Assembly (NCBI RefSeq): GCF_024498075.1
Contig: NZ_JANHOF010000013.1
Coordinates: 124,001 to 188,000 of the forward strand
Origin: Paenibacillus mendelii
Lineage (GTDB): Bacteria > Bacillota > Bacilli > Paenibacillales > Paenibacillaceae
Length of the DNA stretch: 64,000 nt
Direction: 5' to 3'
Shown here: positions 45,209-53,316 of the stretch, in pieces
How the letters are laid out: every line of letters starts with the position of its first letter
Position numbering within the stretch: the stretch's first letter is position 1
Made by a program: the position numbers and the translations under genes
The notes under the pieces: model-generated
Seen by the model: the letters and a program-made list of their open reading frames with translations, nothing else
Told to the model about the DNA's origin: nothing
The model's database searches: none

Positions 45209-45373
45209 ATGAAAATTGCCTTAAAAATTCTATGTATAGCGTGCGGGTTATATCTGTTTTATGAGGGCTATAGCACATATACATTCAGTGCAAGAAGCCC
45301 TGACGGCAACATGGGGATAATGTTCCTTGAAATACACAATTCCCGGATGTTACATTTTGATAGGGCAGTATAG
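45209..45373 (+). CDS. small membrane protein, unknown
   Basis: A 54-residue frame with a hydrophobic N-terminus (MKIALKILCIACGLYLFYEG) and a short polar tail. GGGAGG lies 8 bases before the ATG, which is the main reason to call it. It is 32 bases before the DUF1877 gene and could be co-transcribed. No family recognised. Confidence 0.45.
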   Translation: MKIALKILCIACGLYLFYEGYSTYTFSARSPDGNMGIMFLEIHNSRMLHFDRAV

Positions 45374-45405
45374 TCACTACTAAAAATGGAAAGAAGGCTG
45401 ACAAC

Positions 45406-45894
45406 ATGGGAATGCGTGGATATTACTTTACTATGGATGACAGCCTGGTGCAGCAAATCGCAGCAGGCGACATTGCATTGAAGAGTTTGAAAATAGACGA
45501 TTATCCCGGACTGGACATTGATAGATCCTGGGAGGCGATTCACTACTTGATTTGTGGAGATATTTCCGATGGAGAGTCCCCCCTTGGCTATGTTGTTCCA
45601 CTGACGTCAGACAAAGGCATCGATTTTGGCTCATTCGGGGCGTTTTCCTTACGCGCCGAGCAAGTTGCAGAAGCACTTCAGGCTATGTCTGAGCTGGATG
45701 AAGCGCAGCTCCGCTTGCGGTATGATTTCCCGGCCATGGTCAAGGACGAGGTATATCCTCTTGAGCCTGACACTGTTTCAGACGAGGATGAGGACGAGTT
45801 CTTTGCCTACATGCTTCAGCATTTTAACGAAATCCGGCGTTTCTACAGCCAAACTGTAGCCGAGGGCAAAGGTCTCATCTTCTATATTTTCTGA
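45406..45894 (+). CDS. DUF1877 (YfbM-like) protein
   Basis: A 162-residue DUF1877 protein. MGMRGYYFTMDDSLVQQIAA is the family N-terminus, DIDRSWEAIHYLICGD the central conserved segment and EIRRFYSQTVAEGKGLIFYI the C-terminus. The function of the family is unknown; it often sits near toxin/immunity or accessory genes. GGAAAGAAGG precedes the ATG. Confidence 0.82.
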   Translation: MGMRGYYFTMDDSLVQQIAAGDIALKSLKIDDYPGLDIDRSWEAIHYLICGDISDGESPLGYVVPLTSDKGIDFGSFGAFSLRAEQVAEALQAMSELDEAQLRLRYDFPAMVKDEVYPLEPDTVSDEDEDEFFAYMLQHFNEIRRFYSQTVAEGKGLIFYIF

Positions 45895-45988
45895 TTCCAA
45901 TAAATTGAATCATCGCAAGTGGCAAAAAAAATCATTACATAGGCTCATGGGATTCCTCACCTAACTTCATATTATTGGACAAAAGAAA

Positions 45989-46019
45989 CGACCCCGAGCT
46001 TAGTAAAGTTCGGGGTCGT
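45989..46019. terminator. terminator between DUF1877 gene and fda remnant
   Basis: CGACCCCGA pairs with TCGGGGTCG over a ~13-base loop. On the minus strand it is followed by TTTCTTTT. Confidence 0.7.
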
Positions 46020-46026
46020 GAAACGT

Positions 46027-46722
46027 TTATTTAGTGGAGGCTTCATAAATGTCTTGAATGGATTTGGAAAGCACCGCGTTGAACTCATCATCGGTTTGCC
46101 CGGCGGTGAGATCCTGCGATAAAGCACGTGAGAAGCTCGCGATCAATCCGTGATTTTGTGCCAGCTTTTCGTTTGCTTCCGCTTGCGAATAGCCGCCTGA
46201 CAAAGCGACAATCCGTACAACGTGCGGGTCCTTCATCAGATCGCTGTAGAAATTGTTTTCCGTCGGTATGGAAAGTTTAAGCATGACCTTCGCGTCTTTT
46301 TCGAGGGCGGATAATTGAGCGAAAATTTCGTCCTTCAACAGTTTTTCCGATGCTATCTTATCCGCGCTGTAAATATCCACTTCCGGCTCAATGATCGGAA
46401 CCAGTCCCATCTCCACGATTTGCTTCCCGATGGCAAACTGCTGCTCAACGACTTTTTTGATTCCGGCAGGATTGGCTTCTTTGATCAGCGAGCGCATTTT
46501 CGTTCCGATGATGTTTCGTTCAACCGCCCGCTTCAGAAGGTCGTTTAAATCAGAGATCGGTTTCATGAGCTGAACCCCGTCTTCCAGATCGGCAAGCCCT
46601 TCAAAATGTACCGGGAATCAAACGCGGGACTTTTAATAATGCGCGTTCTCATCTTATGAACCATGGCATACATCTCTTCTTCATTGGAATAGCTCGAATT
46701 TTGAACGCCCCTGCTTCCTGAG
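46027..46722 (-). pseudogene. broken class I fructose-bisphosphate aldolase
   Basis: An open frame 46566-46027 (179 residues) matches the C-terminal 60% of Staphylococcus-type class I aldolase: PISDLNDLLKRAVERNIIGT, VPIIEPEVDIYSADK, the Schiff-base Lys in MLKLSIPTENNFY, and VALSGGYSQAEANEKL. Upstream on the same strand EGLADLEDGVQLMKPI continues the homology but meets a stop. SYSNEEEMYAMVHKMRTRII appears in another frame near 46715-46640. About 45 residues between these two are deleted, so the gene is dead. Confidence 0.8.
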
Positions 46723-46900
46723 ATTGACCTAAATTAAGGTGATGAAATCCTGCGAATGAGTGAGCATATGCGTTAAACCTTAATACCAAGGGACGGGAAA
46801 CGATAGTGAAGGAGTTTGCTACATGGCAGCTCCTCTGTTCCAATGAAGTAACGGGGGCAGCATAGTTGAAAATGTATAATTCGTGTCAGAGCAAATGCTA

Positions 46901-46950
46901 TTGACAGACCAACTACTACGTGTTACTCTATAGCAGTAGTAAGTAACACT
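46901..46950 (+). promoter_or_regulatory. padR promoter with inverted-repeat operator
   Basis: A perfect -35 TTGACA (46901-46906) is followed 17 nt later by TACTCT. GTGTTACT (46920-46927) and AGTAACAC (46942-46949) form a perfect 8-bp inverted repeat over the -10 region, with ACTACT and AGTAGT halves also present. It is a likely PadR autoregulatory operator. Confidence 0.6.
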
Positions 46951-46984
46951 TGATACCAGTCATACAGAATAGCAAGGGGTGATT

Positions 46985-47314
46985 GTGCTGGAAAACCTAA
47001 CGGAAATGCTCAAAGGCGTGCTTGAGGGCTGTGTCCTTGAAATTATAAGCCGCAACGAAACCTACGGCTACGAAATCACGCGGCGGCTAAACGCCCTCGG
47101 CTTCACAGATGTTGTGGAGGGAACGGTGTACACGATCCTGATCCGGCTTGAAAAAAACAAGCTGGTGGAGATCACCAAGAAGCCCTCCGACATGGGACCG
47201 CCGCGGAAGTTTTTTGCGATCAACGACGCGGGCCGCGAGGAGCTTCGGAAGTTCTGGGAAAAATGGGAATTCGTCTCATCGAAAATGCACGAGTTAAAGG
47301 AGAGAGAACGATGA
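46985..47314 (+). CDS. PadR-family transcriptional regulator
   Basis: A 109-residue PadR winged helix: ENLTEMLKGVLEGCVLEII, then NETYGYEITRRLNALGF, VEGTVYTILIRLEKNKLVEI and PPRKFFAINDAGREELRKFW. GTG 46985 follows AAGGGG; a GTG at 46979 is also in frame. It overlaps the next gene by 4 bases. Operons of PadR, DUF1048 and ABC genes are usually induced by a drug or envelope signal. Confidence 0.87.
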   Translation: MLENLTEMLKGVLEGCVLEIISRNETYGYEITRRLNALGFTDVVEGTVYTILIRLEKNKLVEITKKPSDMGPPRKFFAINDAGREELRKFWEKWEFVSSKMHELKERER

Positions 47315-47658
47315 ATTTTTGGGAAAAGATTACCGGCAGCGACATGACTAAAGATTTCAAAACTTTTGAATCGCGAGCCAAAAAGCTGCCGGCTGATTAT
47401 CAAGCGGCATGGGATAAAATTAAGGCCAATCTTTGGCAGCACTCGGATTTTACCGGTCGCAACCTCATGCCCATTCTTGACGGCGTGCTTGGCTTGCTCG
47501 AAGAAACGGCGGCGGACGGTCAGAGTGTCCAAGAGGTCTTGGGTGACGATATCAAAGGCTTCTGTTCAGCGCTAGCCGGCGAAGAAGGGGCAAAGTCATA
47601 TCGCGACAAATGGCGCGAGCAACTCAACAATAATATCGCTAAAAAACTAGGTAAATAG
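47311..47658 (+). CDS. DUF1048 protein, copy 1
   Basis: A 115-residue helical, soluble DUF1048 protein (ESRAKKLPADYQAAWDKIKA, LDGVLGLLEETAADGQSVQE, LGDDIKGFCSALAG). Function unknown; it is characteristically located between PadR and an ABC exporter. AAAGGAGAGAG precedes the ATG, which overlaps the padR stop (ATGA). Confidence 0.82.
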   Translation: MNFWEKITGSDMTKDFKTFESRAKKLPADYQAAWDKIKANLWQHSDFTGRNLMPILDGVLGLLEETAADGQSVQEVLGDDIKGFCSALAGEEGAKSYRDKWREQLNNNIAKKLGK

Positions 47659-47670
47659 GAGGAAGATAAA

Positions 47671-48021
47671 ATGAGAATACGAGATATCATCGAAGGCAAA
47701 AAGGAGTGGCGAGCACACGTGGCGCGTGTCAAAGCGCTCCCGCAAGATTATCAGATTGTTTATAAAGAAATTCAAAAATATCTCTTTAAGGTCGGCCCTG
47801 TTGAGCTAACTGAAGGGACGGGTTTGCTCTCGGGGATTATCGATCTTTTTGAAGAGGGTGCGGCCTTGGGGAAAGGCGTGCTCGAAGTGACGGGCAGTGA
47901 CGTAGCGGCTTTCTGCGACGATCTAATTAAAGATTCAAAAACTTACGCTGACATCCATCAAGAATCTGTTGACCAAGAAGTTAACAAGGCCATGAAAAAG
48001 GTTACGGATAAAACAAAGTAA
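47671..48021 (+). CDS. DUF1048 protein, copy 2
   Basis: A 116-residue paralogue of the preceding gene with the same pattern (RVKALPQDYQIVYKEIQKYL, LSGIIDLFEEGAALGKGVLE, VTGSDVAAFCDDLIKD). TAGGAGGAAG precedes the ATG, 12 bases after copy 1. The tandem copies have diverged well, so the duplication is old. Confidence 0.82.
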   Translation: MRIRDIIEGKKEWRAHVARVKALPQDYQIVYKEIQKYLFKVGPVELTEGTGLLSGIIDLFEEGAALGKGVLEVTGSDVAAFCDDLIKDSKTYADIHQESVDQEVNKAMKKVTDKTK

Positions 48022-48036
48022 AAGGGGGATATCGGG

Positions 48037-48795
48037 GTGGAAAAAGCAATTGAAGTGAAAGGTCTGCGAAAGTCTTTCAAGGACACAGAAGTCCTAAAGG
48101 GCGTCGATTTTGAAGTGAAGCGAGGTGAGATTTTCGCCCTGCTTGGCTCCAACGGCGCGGGCAAGACGACGATTGTCAGAATCCTCACCACTCTGCTCAA
48201 ACAGGACGGCGGCACCGCCACCGTAAATGGATTTGACGTCGCGTCAAAACCCGAGAATGTGCGGCATGCGATCAGTCTGACCGGGCAATTTGCCGCCGTG
48301 GACGAGATATTGACGGGGCGAGAAAATCTGATCATGATTGCCAAGCTGCGGCATCTGGATCATCCGCGTCAAGTTGCTGACGATTTGCTGAAACGTTTCG
48401 GTTTAACGGATGCCGCCGACCGTAAGCCATCTACTTATTCGGGTGGTATGCGCCGCAGGCTCGATATCGCTTTGAGCCTCGTGGGCAAACCGCAGGTCAT
48501 TTTCCTCGACGAGCCAACCACAGGGCTTGACCCTGAGGCACGTATCGAGGTTTGGAAGATTGTAAAGGAGCTTGCCGAAGGCGGCACGACGGTATTCCTG
48601 ACCACGCAGTATTTAGAGGAAGCTGAGCAGCTTGCCAACCGAATTTCCATTTTGCACGAGGGTAGAATTATCGCCAGCGGCACGCTCGCGGAGCTGAAAC
48701 AGCTGTTCCCGAAAGCTAAGGTAGAGTATGTTGAAAAACAGCCGACATTGGAGGAAATATTCCTCGCAATCATTGGTAAAAGGGAGGCCATATAA
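48037..48795 (+). CDS. ABC transporter ATP-binding protein (DrrA type)
   Basis: A 252-residue ABC ATPase: Walker A GSNGAGKTT, signature YSGGMRRRLDIALSLVGK, Walker B VIFLDEPTTGLDPEAR, and switch TTQYLEEAEQLANRI. The DrrA-like C-terminus (FPKAKVEYVEKQPTLEEIFL) marks a drug-exporter subclass. GTG start after AAAAGGGGGA. It ends directly against the permease gene. Confidence 0.92.
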   Translation: MEKAIEVKGLRKSFKDTEVLKGVDFEVKRGEIFALLGSNGAGKTTIVRILTTLLKQDGGTATVNGFDVASKPENVRHAISLTGQFAAVDEILTGRENLIMIAKLRHLDHPRQVADDLLKRFGLTDAADRKPSTYSGGMRRRLDIALSLVGKPQVIFLDEPTTGLDPEARIEVWKIVKELAEGGTTVFLTTQYLEEAEQLANRISILHEGRIIASGTLAELKQLFPKAKVEYVEKQPTLEEIFLAIIGKREAI

Positions 48796-49563
48796 ATGGA
48801 GGCAAAAAACTTTTTTTTCAGCGATATGAGCGTGATGCTCGGACGTTCCATGCGCCATATTGTCCGCAGTATGGACACCATCTTCACCGTCTGTCTTACT
48901 CCGATTGCCATGATGCTGCTGTTCGTGTATGTGTTTGGCGGCGCAATCGAAACCGGTACGGATAACTATGTGAACTTCCTGTTGCCTGGCATACTGCTTA
49001 TGGCGATTGCCAGCGGGGTGGCCTACGTGGCTTACCGCCTCTTCTTGGATAAGCAACGGGGTATCATTGAGCGGTTCCACTCCATGCCGATTGCGCGTTC
49101 CACTGTGCTGTGGGGGCACGTGCTGACCTCGGTGGTATCCAACATCATTTCTGTTGTCGTCATCATTCTCGTAGCGCTCATTATGGGCTTTCGCTCGTCG
49201 GCAGGGGTACTGTCTTGGTTTGCCGTAGCCGGTATACTCGTGCTGTTTACACTGGCTTTGACTTGGGTCGCGGCCATTGCCGGACTATCCGCAAAAACGG
49301 TGGAAGGAGCAAGCGCCTTTTCCTATCCGTTAATCTTCCTGCCATTCATCAGCTCGGCGTTTGTGCCGACCGAGACGATGCCGTCAGTCGTACGCGCCTT
49401 TGCTGAAAACCAGCCGGTGACGTCTATCGTAGAGACCATCCGTGCACTATTATCAAATCAACCGGTAGGCAATGATATCTGGGTCGCTTTAGCGTGGTGC
49501 TTAGGGATAATGATCGTTGCATATCTATTTGCGGTGCGCGCATACAAACGGAATGCAGCTTAG
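48796..49563 (+). CDS. ABC-2 type transporter permease (DrrB type)
   Basis: A 255-residue permease with six membrane helices. PIAMMLLFVYVFGGAIETGT, YVNFLLPGILLMAIASGVAY and IPRCL-region basic loop QRGIIERFHSMPIARS are typical DrrB features, and SAFVPTETMPSVVRAFAENQ lies before the last helix. With the ATPase it should export a hydrophobic drug or lipid. The GGGAGG ribosome site lies in the ATPase gene end; an intrinsic terminator follows at 49621. Confidence 0.9.
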   Translation: MEAKNFFFSDMSVMLGRSMRHIVRSMDTIFTVCLTPIAMMLLFVYVFGGAIETGTDNYVNFLLPGILLMAIASGVAYVAYRLFLDKQRGIIERFHSMPIARSTVLWGHVLTSVVSNIISVVVIILVALIMGFRSSAGVLSWFAVAGILVLFTLALTWVAAIAGLSAKTVEGASAFSYPLIFLPFISSAFVPTETMPSVVRAFAENQPVTSIVETIRALLSNQPVGNDIWVALAWCLGIMIVAYLFAVRAYKRNAA

Positions 49564-49620
49564 TGAAGTGATGATCTAGTACTCCTTTTATATCGAAGTA
49601 AGGGGCATTAAAGATAACCA

Positions 49621-49657
49621 GGGAGCAGACTGCCACGGGTGGACTGTTCTCTTTTTT
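49621..49657 (+). terminator. intrinsic terminator after ABC operon
   Basis: GAGCAG...GCCAC pairs imperfectly with GTGG...CTGTTCTC, followed by TTTTTT. Confidence 0.65.
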
Positions 49658-49849
49658 ATTGAAGTAGGCGTAAATCCGTGATGATTAAACTGACGGGAAA
49701 CGATAGTTAAATTACCGGATTCCCATGTAGGAGTAAAGGGGCCGGTTTTTTCATGCAATGAATTGCTTAGCGTACGATTATTTTCGTAGGATCAGACAGC
49801 AGCATGAGGCTGCCGCGGAATTGATTGGCAGCCTTGCTGCAGCGTTACA

Positions 49850-50476
49850 CTATGGGTTCCTGCATTCCCGATATTCGAACTCGTCGATTTTGCCCGACGT
49901 TAGGAGATAATATATGGTCGCTTCTTTATGATATGAAGTTTGTCTCGATATGCGGTTGTTGCGCTGCAGAATATCAGAGTAGCGGGCCGGATAATCATAG
50001 TGCACAAGATGATTTGCCGCCGTAACGTCGAGACCGGTGTTGACGGAATCCGTAATAAGCAGAACGGTGGATTCCGGGATTTTATTAAATCTGTCAATCA
50101 TCTCATTGGCCTCATGGATGGAAAGCTGTGTCGTAATAATAAGAACGCCCTTGATGTCCTCGTCCGCAGCAAGCTCGTCTAATAACAGGGCGGTGACGGC
50201 ATTCGATTTGGAGATGACGATCGCTTTTTCCCTTCTGTCACTCACATCTCGGATGATGGACCGCAGCATGTTCATTTTTTGCGGATTCTGGTTGCACATA
50301 AGCGCCATTTGCTCTTTAATCGCCATGAGCTGCTTTTTTTCATGAATGGAGGAGGCCCGGCTATTTCGCTCGGAAGCCGTAAAGTAATGATTCAAAAGCT
50401 TCAAGTATTCGGTTTCATATTCGGGCTCCAAGGATACGACGATCTGTTTTTCAGTAATGTTCACGATATCAGTCAT
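49850..50476 (-). CDS. orphan SNF2-type helicase C-terminal domain
   Basis: A 208-residue protein matching only the C-terminal RecA-like domain of SNF2 helicases: KAIVISKSNAVTALLLDELA, MIDRFNKIPESTVLLITDSV, LDVTAANHLVHYDYPARYSD, then RNNRISRQ and EATIYYLLTSGKIDEFEY. The N-terminal ATPase half with Walker A is absent, and nothing upstream encodes it. Start uncertain: ATG 50476 or GTG 50464 (AGGAAGG upstream). It may be a remnant of a lost helicase or an independent accessory protein. Confidence 0.65.
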   Translation of the reverse strand: MTDIVNITEKQIVVSLEPEYETEYLKLLNHYFTASERNSRASSIHEKKQLMAIKEQMALMCNQNPQKMNMLRSIIRDVSDRREKAIVISKSNAVTALLLDELAADEDIKGVLIITTQLSIHEANEMIDRFNKIPESTVLLITDSVNTGLDVTAANHLVHYDYPARYSDILQRNNRISRQTSYHKEATIYYLLTSGKIDEFEYRECRNP

Positions 50477-50850
50477 CCTTCCTGCTCTTCTTATTCTTTG
50501 AATAATAGCAACGTAACTTATACATGCAAAGCGGATGGTTAAATTAATCGAAAAAATGCAGCCCGCCTCTTTAGGGAGAACGGACTACATTTTTTCGTCA
50601 TGCCTCATTTTTGAAAAGAATTCTTTGGACTACCTCTACCCTCAGCCCAAAAGGGGTGTTTTGCAGGGATCTCCTCTTAACGGGTTCTCAGGCCGTTTAG
50701 AGGAGCAGAAAAAAAGGTTATACAGGAAGGTTACTAGATTTCGCGCCATAACTCCAATTAGAAAAATCCAAGTAAATTAGAATTGGCTCATTTTCAGATC
50801 GGATCCTGCCTGCTTTCTCATCAGCCGAATCCGGTTTCAAATCCACGGAA
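50477..50850. other. intergenic region with bidirectional terminator
   Basis: No supported gene. AAAAAATGCAG ... CTACATTTTTT at 50551-50596 forms an interrupted stem with T-runs on both strands. It is likely a two-way terminator. Confidence 0.5.
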
Positions 50851-51100
50851 TCACACAATAATCGCCCCAAAACGACCGGCATTATACCCGGCGGCCAGGA
50901 GAATAAATCCTATCAGAATAAGATTCGGATTTTTGCTGATGGCACCGGGGAACAGGAAAGAAAAATTCAAAACCAATCCCATCAGTGCTGAAAAAGTAGT
51001 AAACGTACCGATCAACAGCCCTAGTCCGACTAGGAACTCGCCCCATGGCACCAAGAAATTAAAAAAACCGACATTCAGTGATTCGGTAGCAGGCGACCTT
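50851..51100 (-). pseudogene. DoxX-family membrane protein fragment
   Basis: The minus-strand frame SLNVGFFNFLVPWGEFLVGL continues into GLLIGTFTTFSALMGLVLNF and ends GRFGAIIV. This matches the C-terminal two-thirds of DoxX/YfiD-type proteins. The N-terminal helix and start are missing. It is probably a remnant. Confidence 0.6.
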
Positions 51101-51146
51101 TGACTTTACGAGAATGGTTCTCATCGGGTATACTAGGTGTAACAAA

Positions 51147-51163
51147 GTTTCATTGAATGAAAC
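51147..51163. promoter_or_regulatory. 17-bp perfect palindrome, candidate IclR operator
   Basis: GTTTCATTGAATGAAAC, two 8-bp arms around G, 22 bases before the iclR-type start. The same element with two symmetric changes is at 56215-56231 in front of acnA. Confidence 0.7.
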
Positions 51164-51184
51164 TAATCGGGATGGTGGTTAAGC

Positions 51185-51931
51185 ATGAGCGAGGATGGAA
51201 AACCGACCGTACGCGCCGTCGAACGGGCGCTTGATCTGCTGCTTTGCTTCACAGTCAGGAACGAATGGGCGATGACGGAGCTTGCTGAGAAAGTCGGGCT
51301 GCACAAAAGCACGGTGCACCGGATGCTGGCTACGCTTGAAGATAAAGGCTTCGTAACGAGAGATCAGCTGTCCGACCGCTACAGGCTCGGATTACGTATA
51401 TGGGAACTGTCCGCGAATATGCCGGGAGCGGATGACCCGGCCGTTCTAGGCCTGCCGGAGATGGAGCGACTGCGCGATCTGCTGGGAGAAACGGTGAGCT
51501 TATATATCCGCGACGACAGCGAGCGGATTCGCATTCAGGCGGTGCAGAGCAATCAAGCGGTGCGGCGCGTGGCGCCGATTGGCGTGCGCCTGCCGCTGTA
51601 CGTAGGCGCTTCGAGTAAAGTGCTGATCGCCTTCGATGAACAGGCGAAACGGGAGATGCTGCTTGCGGATCCTACCTGGCCGGCCTCCATTGACCGGAGA
51701 CTGTTCCGGCAGCAGCTGGATGAAATTCGGGCACTCGGCTATGCGACGAGCATCGAAGAACGCGAAGCGGGTGCAGCGGCCGTCGCCGCACCCGTATACA
51801 GCCGGTCCGACAAGCTGGTCGCAGCGCTGTCCGTTTCCGGACCGGCCAATCGGCTGACGTTGGAGGTCATGCGCGAGCATGTGCCGGCAATCATGGAGAG
51901 TGCCCGCCGGTTGGGCACCATGCTGAAATAA
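51185..51931 (+). CDS. IclR-family transcriptional regulator
   Basis: A 248-residue IclR protein: N-terminal winged helix (MTELAEKVGLHKSTVHRMLA, YRLGLRIWELS) and C-terminal GAF-like effector domain (GETVSLYIRDD, PLYVGASSKVLIAF, EREAGAAAVAAPVYS). IclR proteins sense small carboxylates or aromatic metabolites. GGGATGGTGG precedes the ATG. A 17-bp palindrome just upstream suggests autoregulation, and its twin before acnA points to aconitase as a target. Confidence 0.88.
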   Translation: MSEDGKPTVRAVERALDLLLCFTVRNEWAMTELAEKVGLHKSTVHRMLATLEDKGFVTRDQLSDRYRLGLRIWELSANMPGADDPAVLGLPEMERLRDLLGETVSLYIRDDSERIRIQAVQSNQAVRRVAPIGVRLPLYVGASSKVLIAFDEQAKREMLLADPTWPASIDRRLFRQQLDEIRALGYATSIEEREAGAAAVAAPVYSRSDKLVAALSVSGPANRLTLEVMREHVPAIMESARRLGTMLK

Positions 51932-51959
51932 ATCCGCCCAGGCCCGGGCGGCACGTATA

Positions 51960-52005
51960 CCAGAACCTCTTAACTCAAGTCTTGAGAGAGGTTCTGGTTT
52001 TTTTT
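51960..52005 (+). terminator. intrinsic terminator after iclR
   Basis: CCAGAACCTCT (51960-51970) pairs with AGAGGTTCTGG (51987-51997) with inner CTCAAG/CTTGAG, followed by eight T. Confidence 0.92.
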
Positions 52006-52151
52006 CTAAGGGTAACTGACTTCACCTGCAAGACTGGCATAATGGCTTTCTTCGGATTGAGGATAATTGAAGCGAAGGAGTAGGGCGTAGAAGATAGAAC
52101 TGGGATTGTATATGCTGAGTTATTCAGATAAACACAAAGGGAGGGGAGCAA

Positions 52152-53258
52152 ATGTCCAAAACAAGTGCAAGGCTTATATTGATGGAGGGACTTCCATCAA
52201 CGGGGAAATCGATGAACTCAGGTCTGTTATTAACGCAGTTCGAGAGGAATGGCCGGCAGGCCAGATGGATTCACGAAGTCGCCAGGCCCCATCCGACCCT
52301 ATTCTTCCATGAAGCTTGTATAGATTCTCATGAGTATGCAGGGTTCATAGCTCGTTATCCGAACGCAGCAGATGTACTTGAGCGTATCGGAATGAAGCGC
52401 AACAGCTCCATCGGAATCGACCTGCTCGACGCAGAATGGAATTATGCCGAAGCGATGGGGGCCGACGCATTACGAGACCTGGGGCAATACGATGTGTGGA
52501 ATTTTACTCTGGAGCGGTACATGGAGGCGGCGCTGGAGAAGTGGAGGTATTTTGTACAAGCCCAAATCGCGTCGGATGAGATTATCATTCTGGACAGCAG
52601 TATTTTTCAATATCAGATTTACAGTTTTCTGTTGGTTGATGCTCCTTTCTCGAAGCTCAAAGCTTTCATTGAAGAGATTTATGAGATTATTATGCCTCTG
52701 CAACCCTCATTGGTGTATTACTACAGGGAAAACACGGAGGATACAATCGATTATCTAGCTGAGAGTCGAGGAATCGGTTTTTTTAACCGGATCTGGGAGA
52801 GGGATCGGAAACAGCCTTATTATAAAGATCGTCCGCAAGGAGCTGAGGGGTATAATATGTTTCTGAGGGACTATGGGGCGTATGCCAAAAAACTATTCGA
52901 CTCGGCTCCCATATCTAAATTGTTACTGGAAATTACAGAGGGGAACTGGGAGGAGTACACCGGTCTTCTCATGAGCTTCGTGAATATATCGTCTATCGCG
53001 CCTCCGGCTGCCCGCTTTCCTAGCGGTCAATTCGTTAATGAGACACTCAACCAGCAGCTTACATTCATCGACGACTATTGTATAACCCCTGGCGGGGGGC
53101 GCAAGCGATTGTCGCCCAAATCGGATACGGAGTACTACCTGCATGATATCCCCGTCACGTTCAGATGGATTCAAGACCGGATTGTAGTAGAAGGGGAGCA
53201 ATTGATTGACCGGTGGACTGCGAGTGGAACGATCTTTCAGCGCATACGGTCGGACTAG
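52152..53258 (+). CDS. P-loop NTPase, unknown role
   Basis: A 368-residue protein with an N-terminal Walker A (LILMEGLPSTGKSMNS) and a Walker-B-like segment IILDSSIFQYQIY (~140), as in thymidylate-kinase or adenylylsulfate-kinase-like small-molecule kinases. The C-terminal ~90 residues are separate (VTFRWIQDRIVVEGEQLIDR). Family not recognised beyond the P-loop. GGGAGGGGAG precedes ATG 52152; a two-way terminator separates it from acnA. Confidence 0.75.
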   Translation: MSKTSARLILMEGLPSTGKSMNSGLLLTQFERNGRQARWIHEVARPHPTLFFHEACIDSHEYAGFIARYPNAADVLERIGMKRNSSIGIDLLDAEWNYAEAMGADALRDLGQYDVWNFTLERYMEAALEKWRYFVQAQIASDEIIILDSSIFQYQIYSFLLVDAPFSKLKAFIEEIYEIIMPLQPSLVYYYRENTEDTIDYLAESRGIGFFNRIWERDRKQPYYKDRPQGAEGYNMFLRDYGAYAKKLFDSAPISKLLLEITEGNWEEYTGLLMSFVNISSIAPPAARFPSGQFVNETLNQQLTFIDDYCITPGGGRKRLSPKSDTEYYLHDIPVTFRWIQDRIVVEGEQLIDRWTASGTIFQRIRSD

Positions 53259-53267
53259 GGAATAAAA

Positions 53268-53302
53268 AAACGTCTGCAGCGCCAATTGGCGTGCAGACGT
53301 TT
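53268..53302. terminator. bidirectional terminator between P-loop gene and acnA
   Basis: AAACGTCTGCA and TGCAGACGTTT with inner CGCC-AATT-GGCG, flanked by A7 on the left, which is the T-run for acnA. Confidence 0.88.
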
Positions 53303-53316
53303 GTGGTTATATAGGC

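Noticed and set aside
46649-46843. 64-residue minus-strand frame upstream of the aldolase remnant
   Set aside because: It overlaps the aldolase homology in a different frame and resembles no protein.
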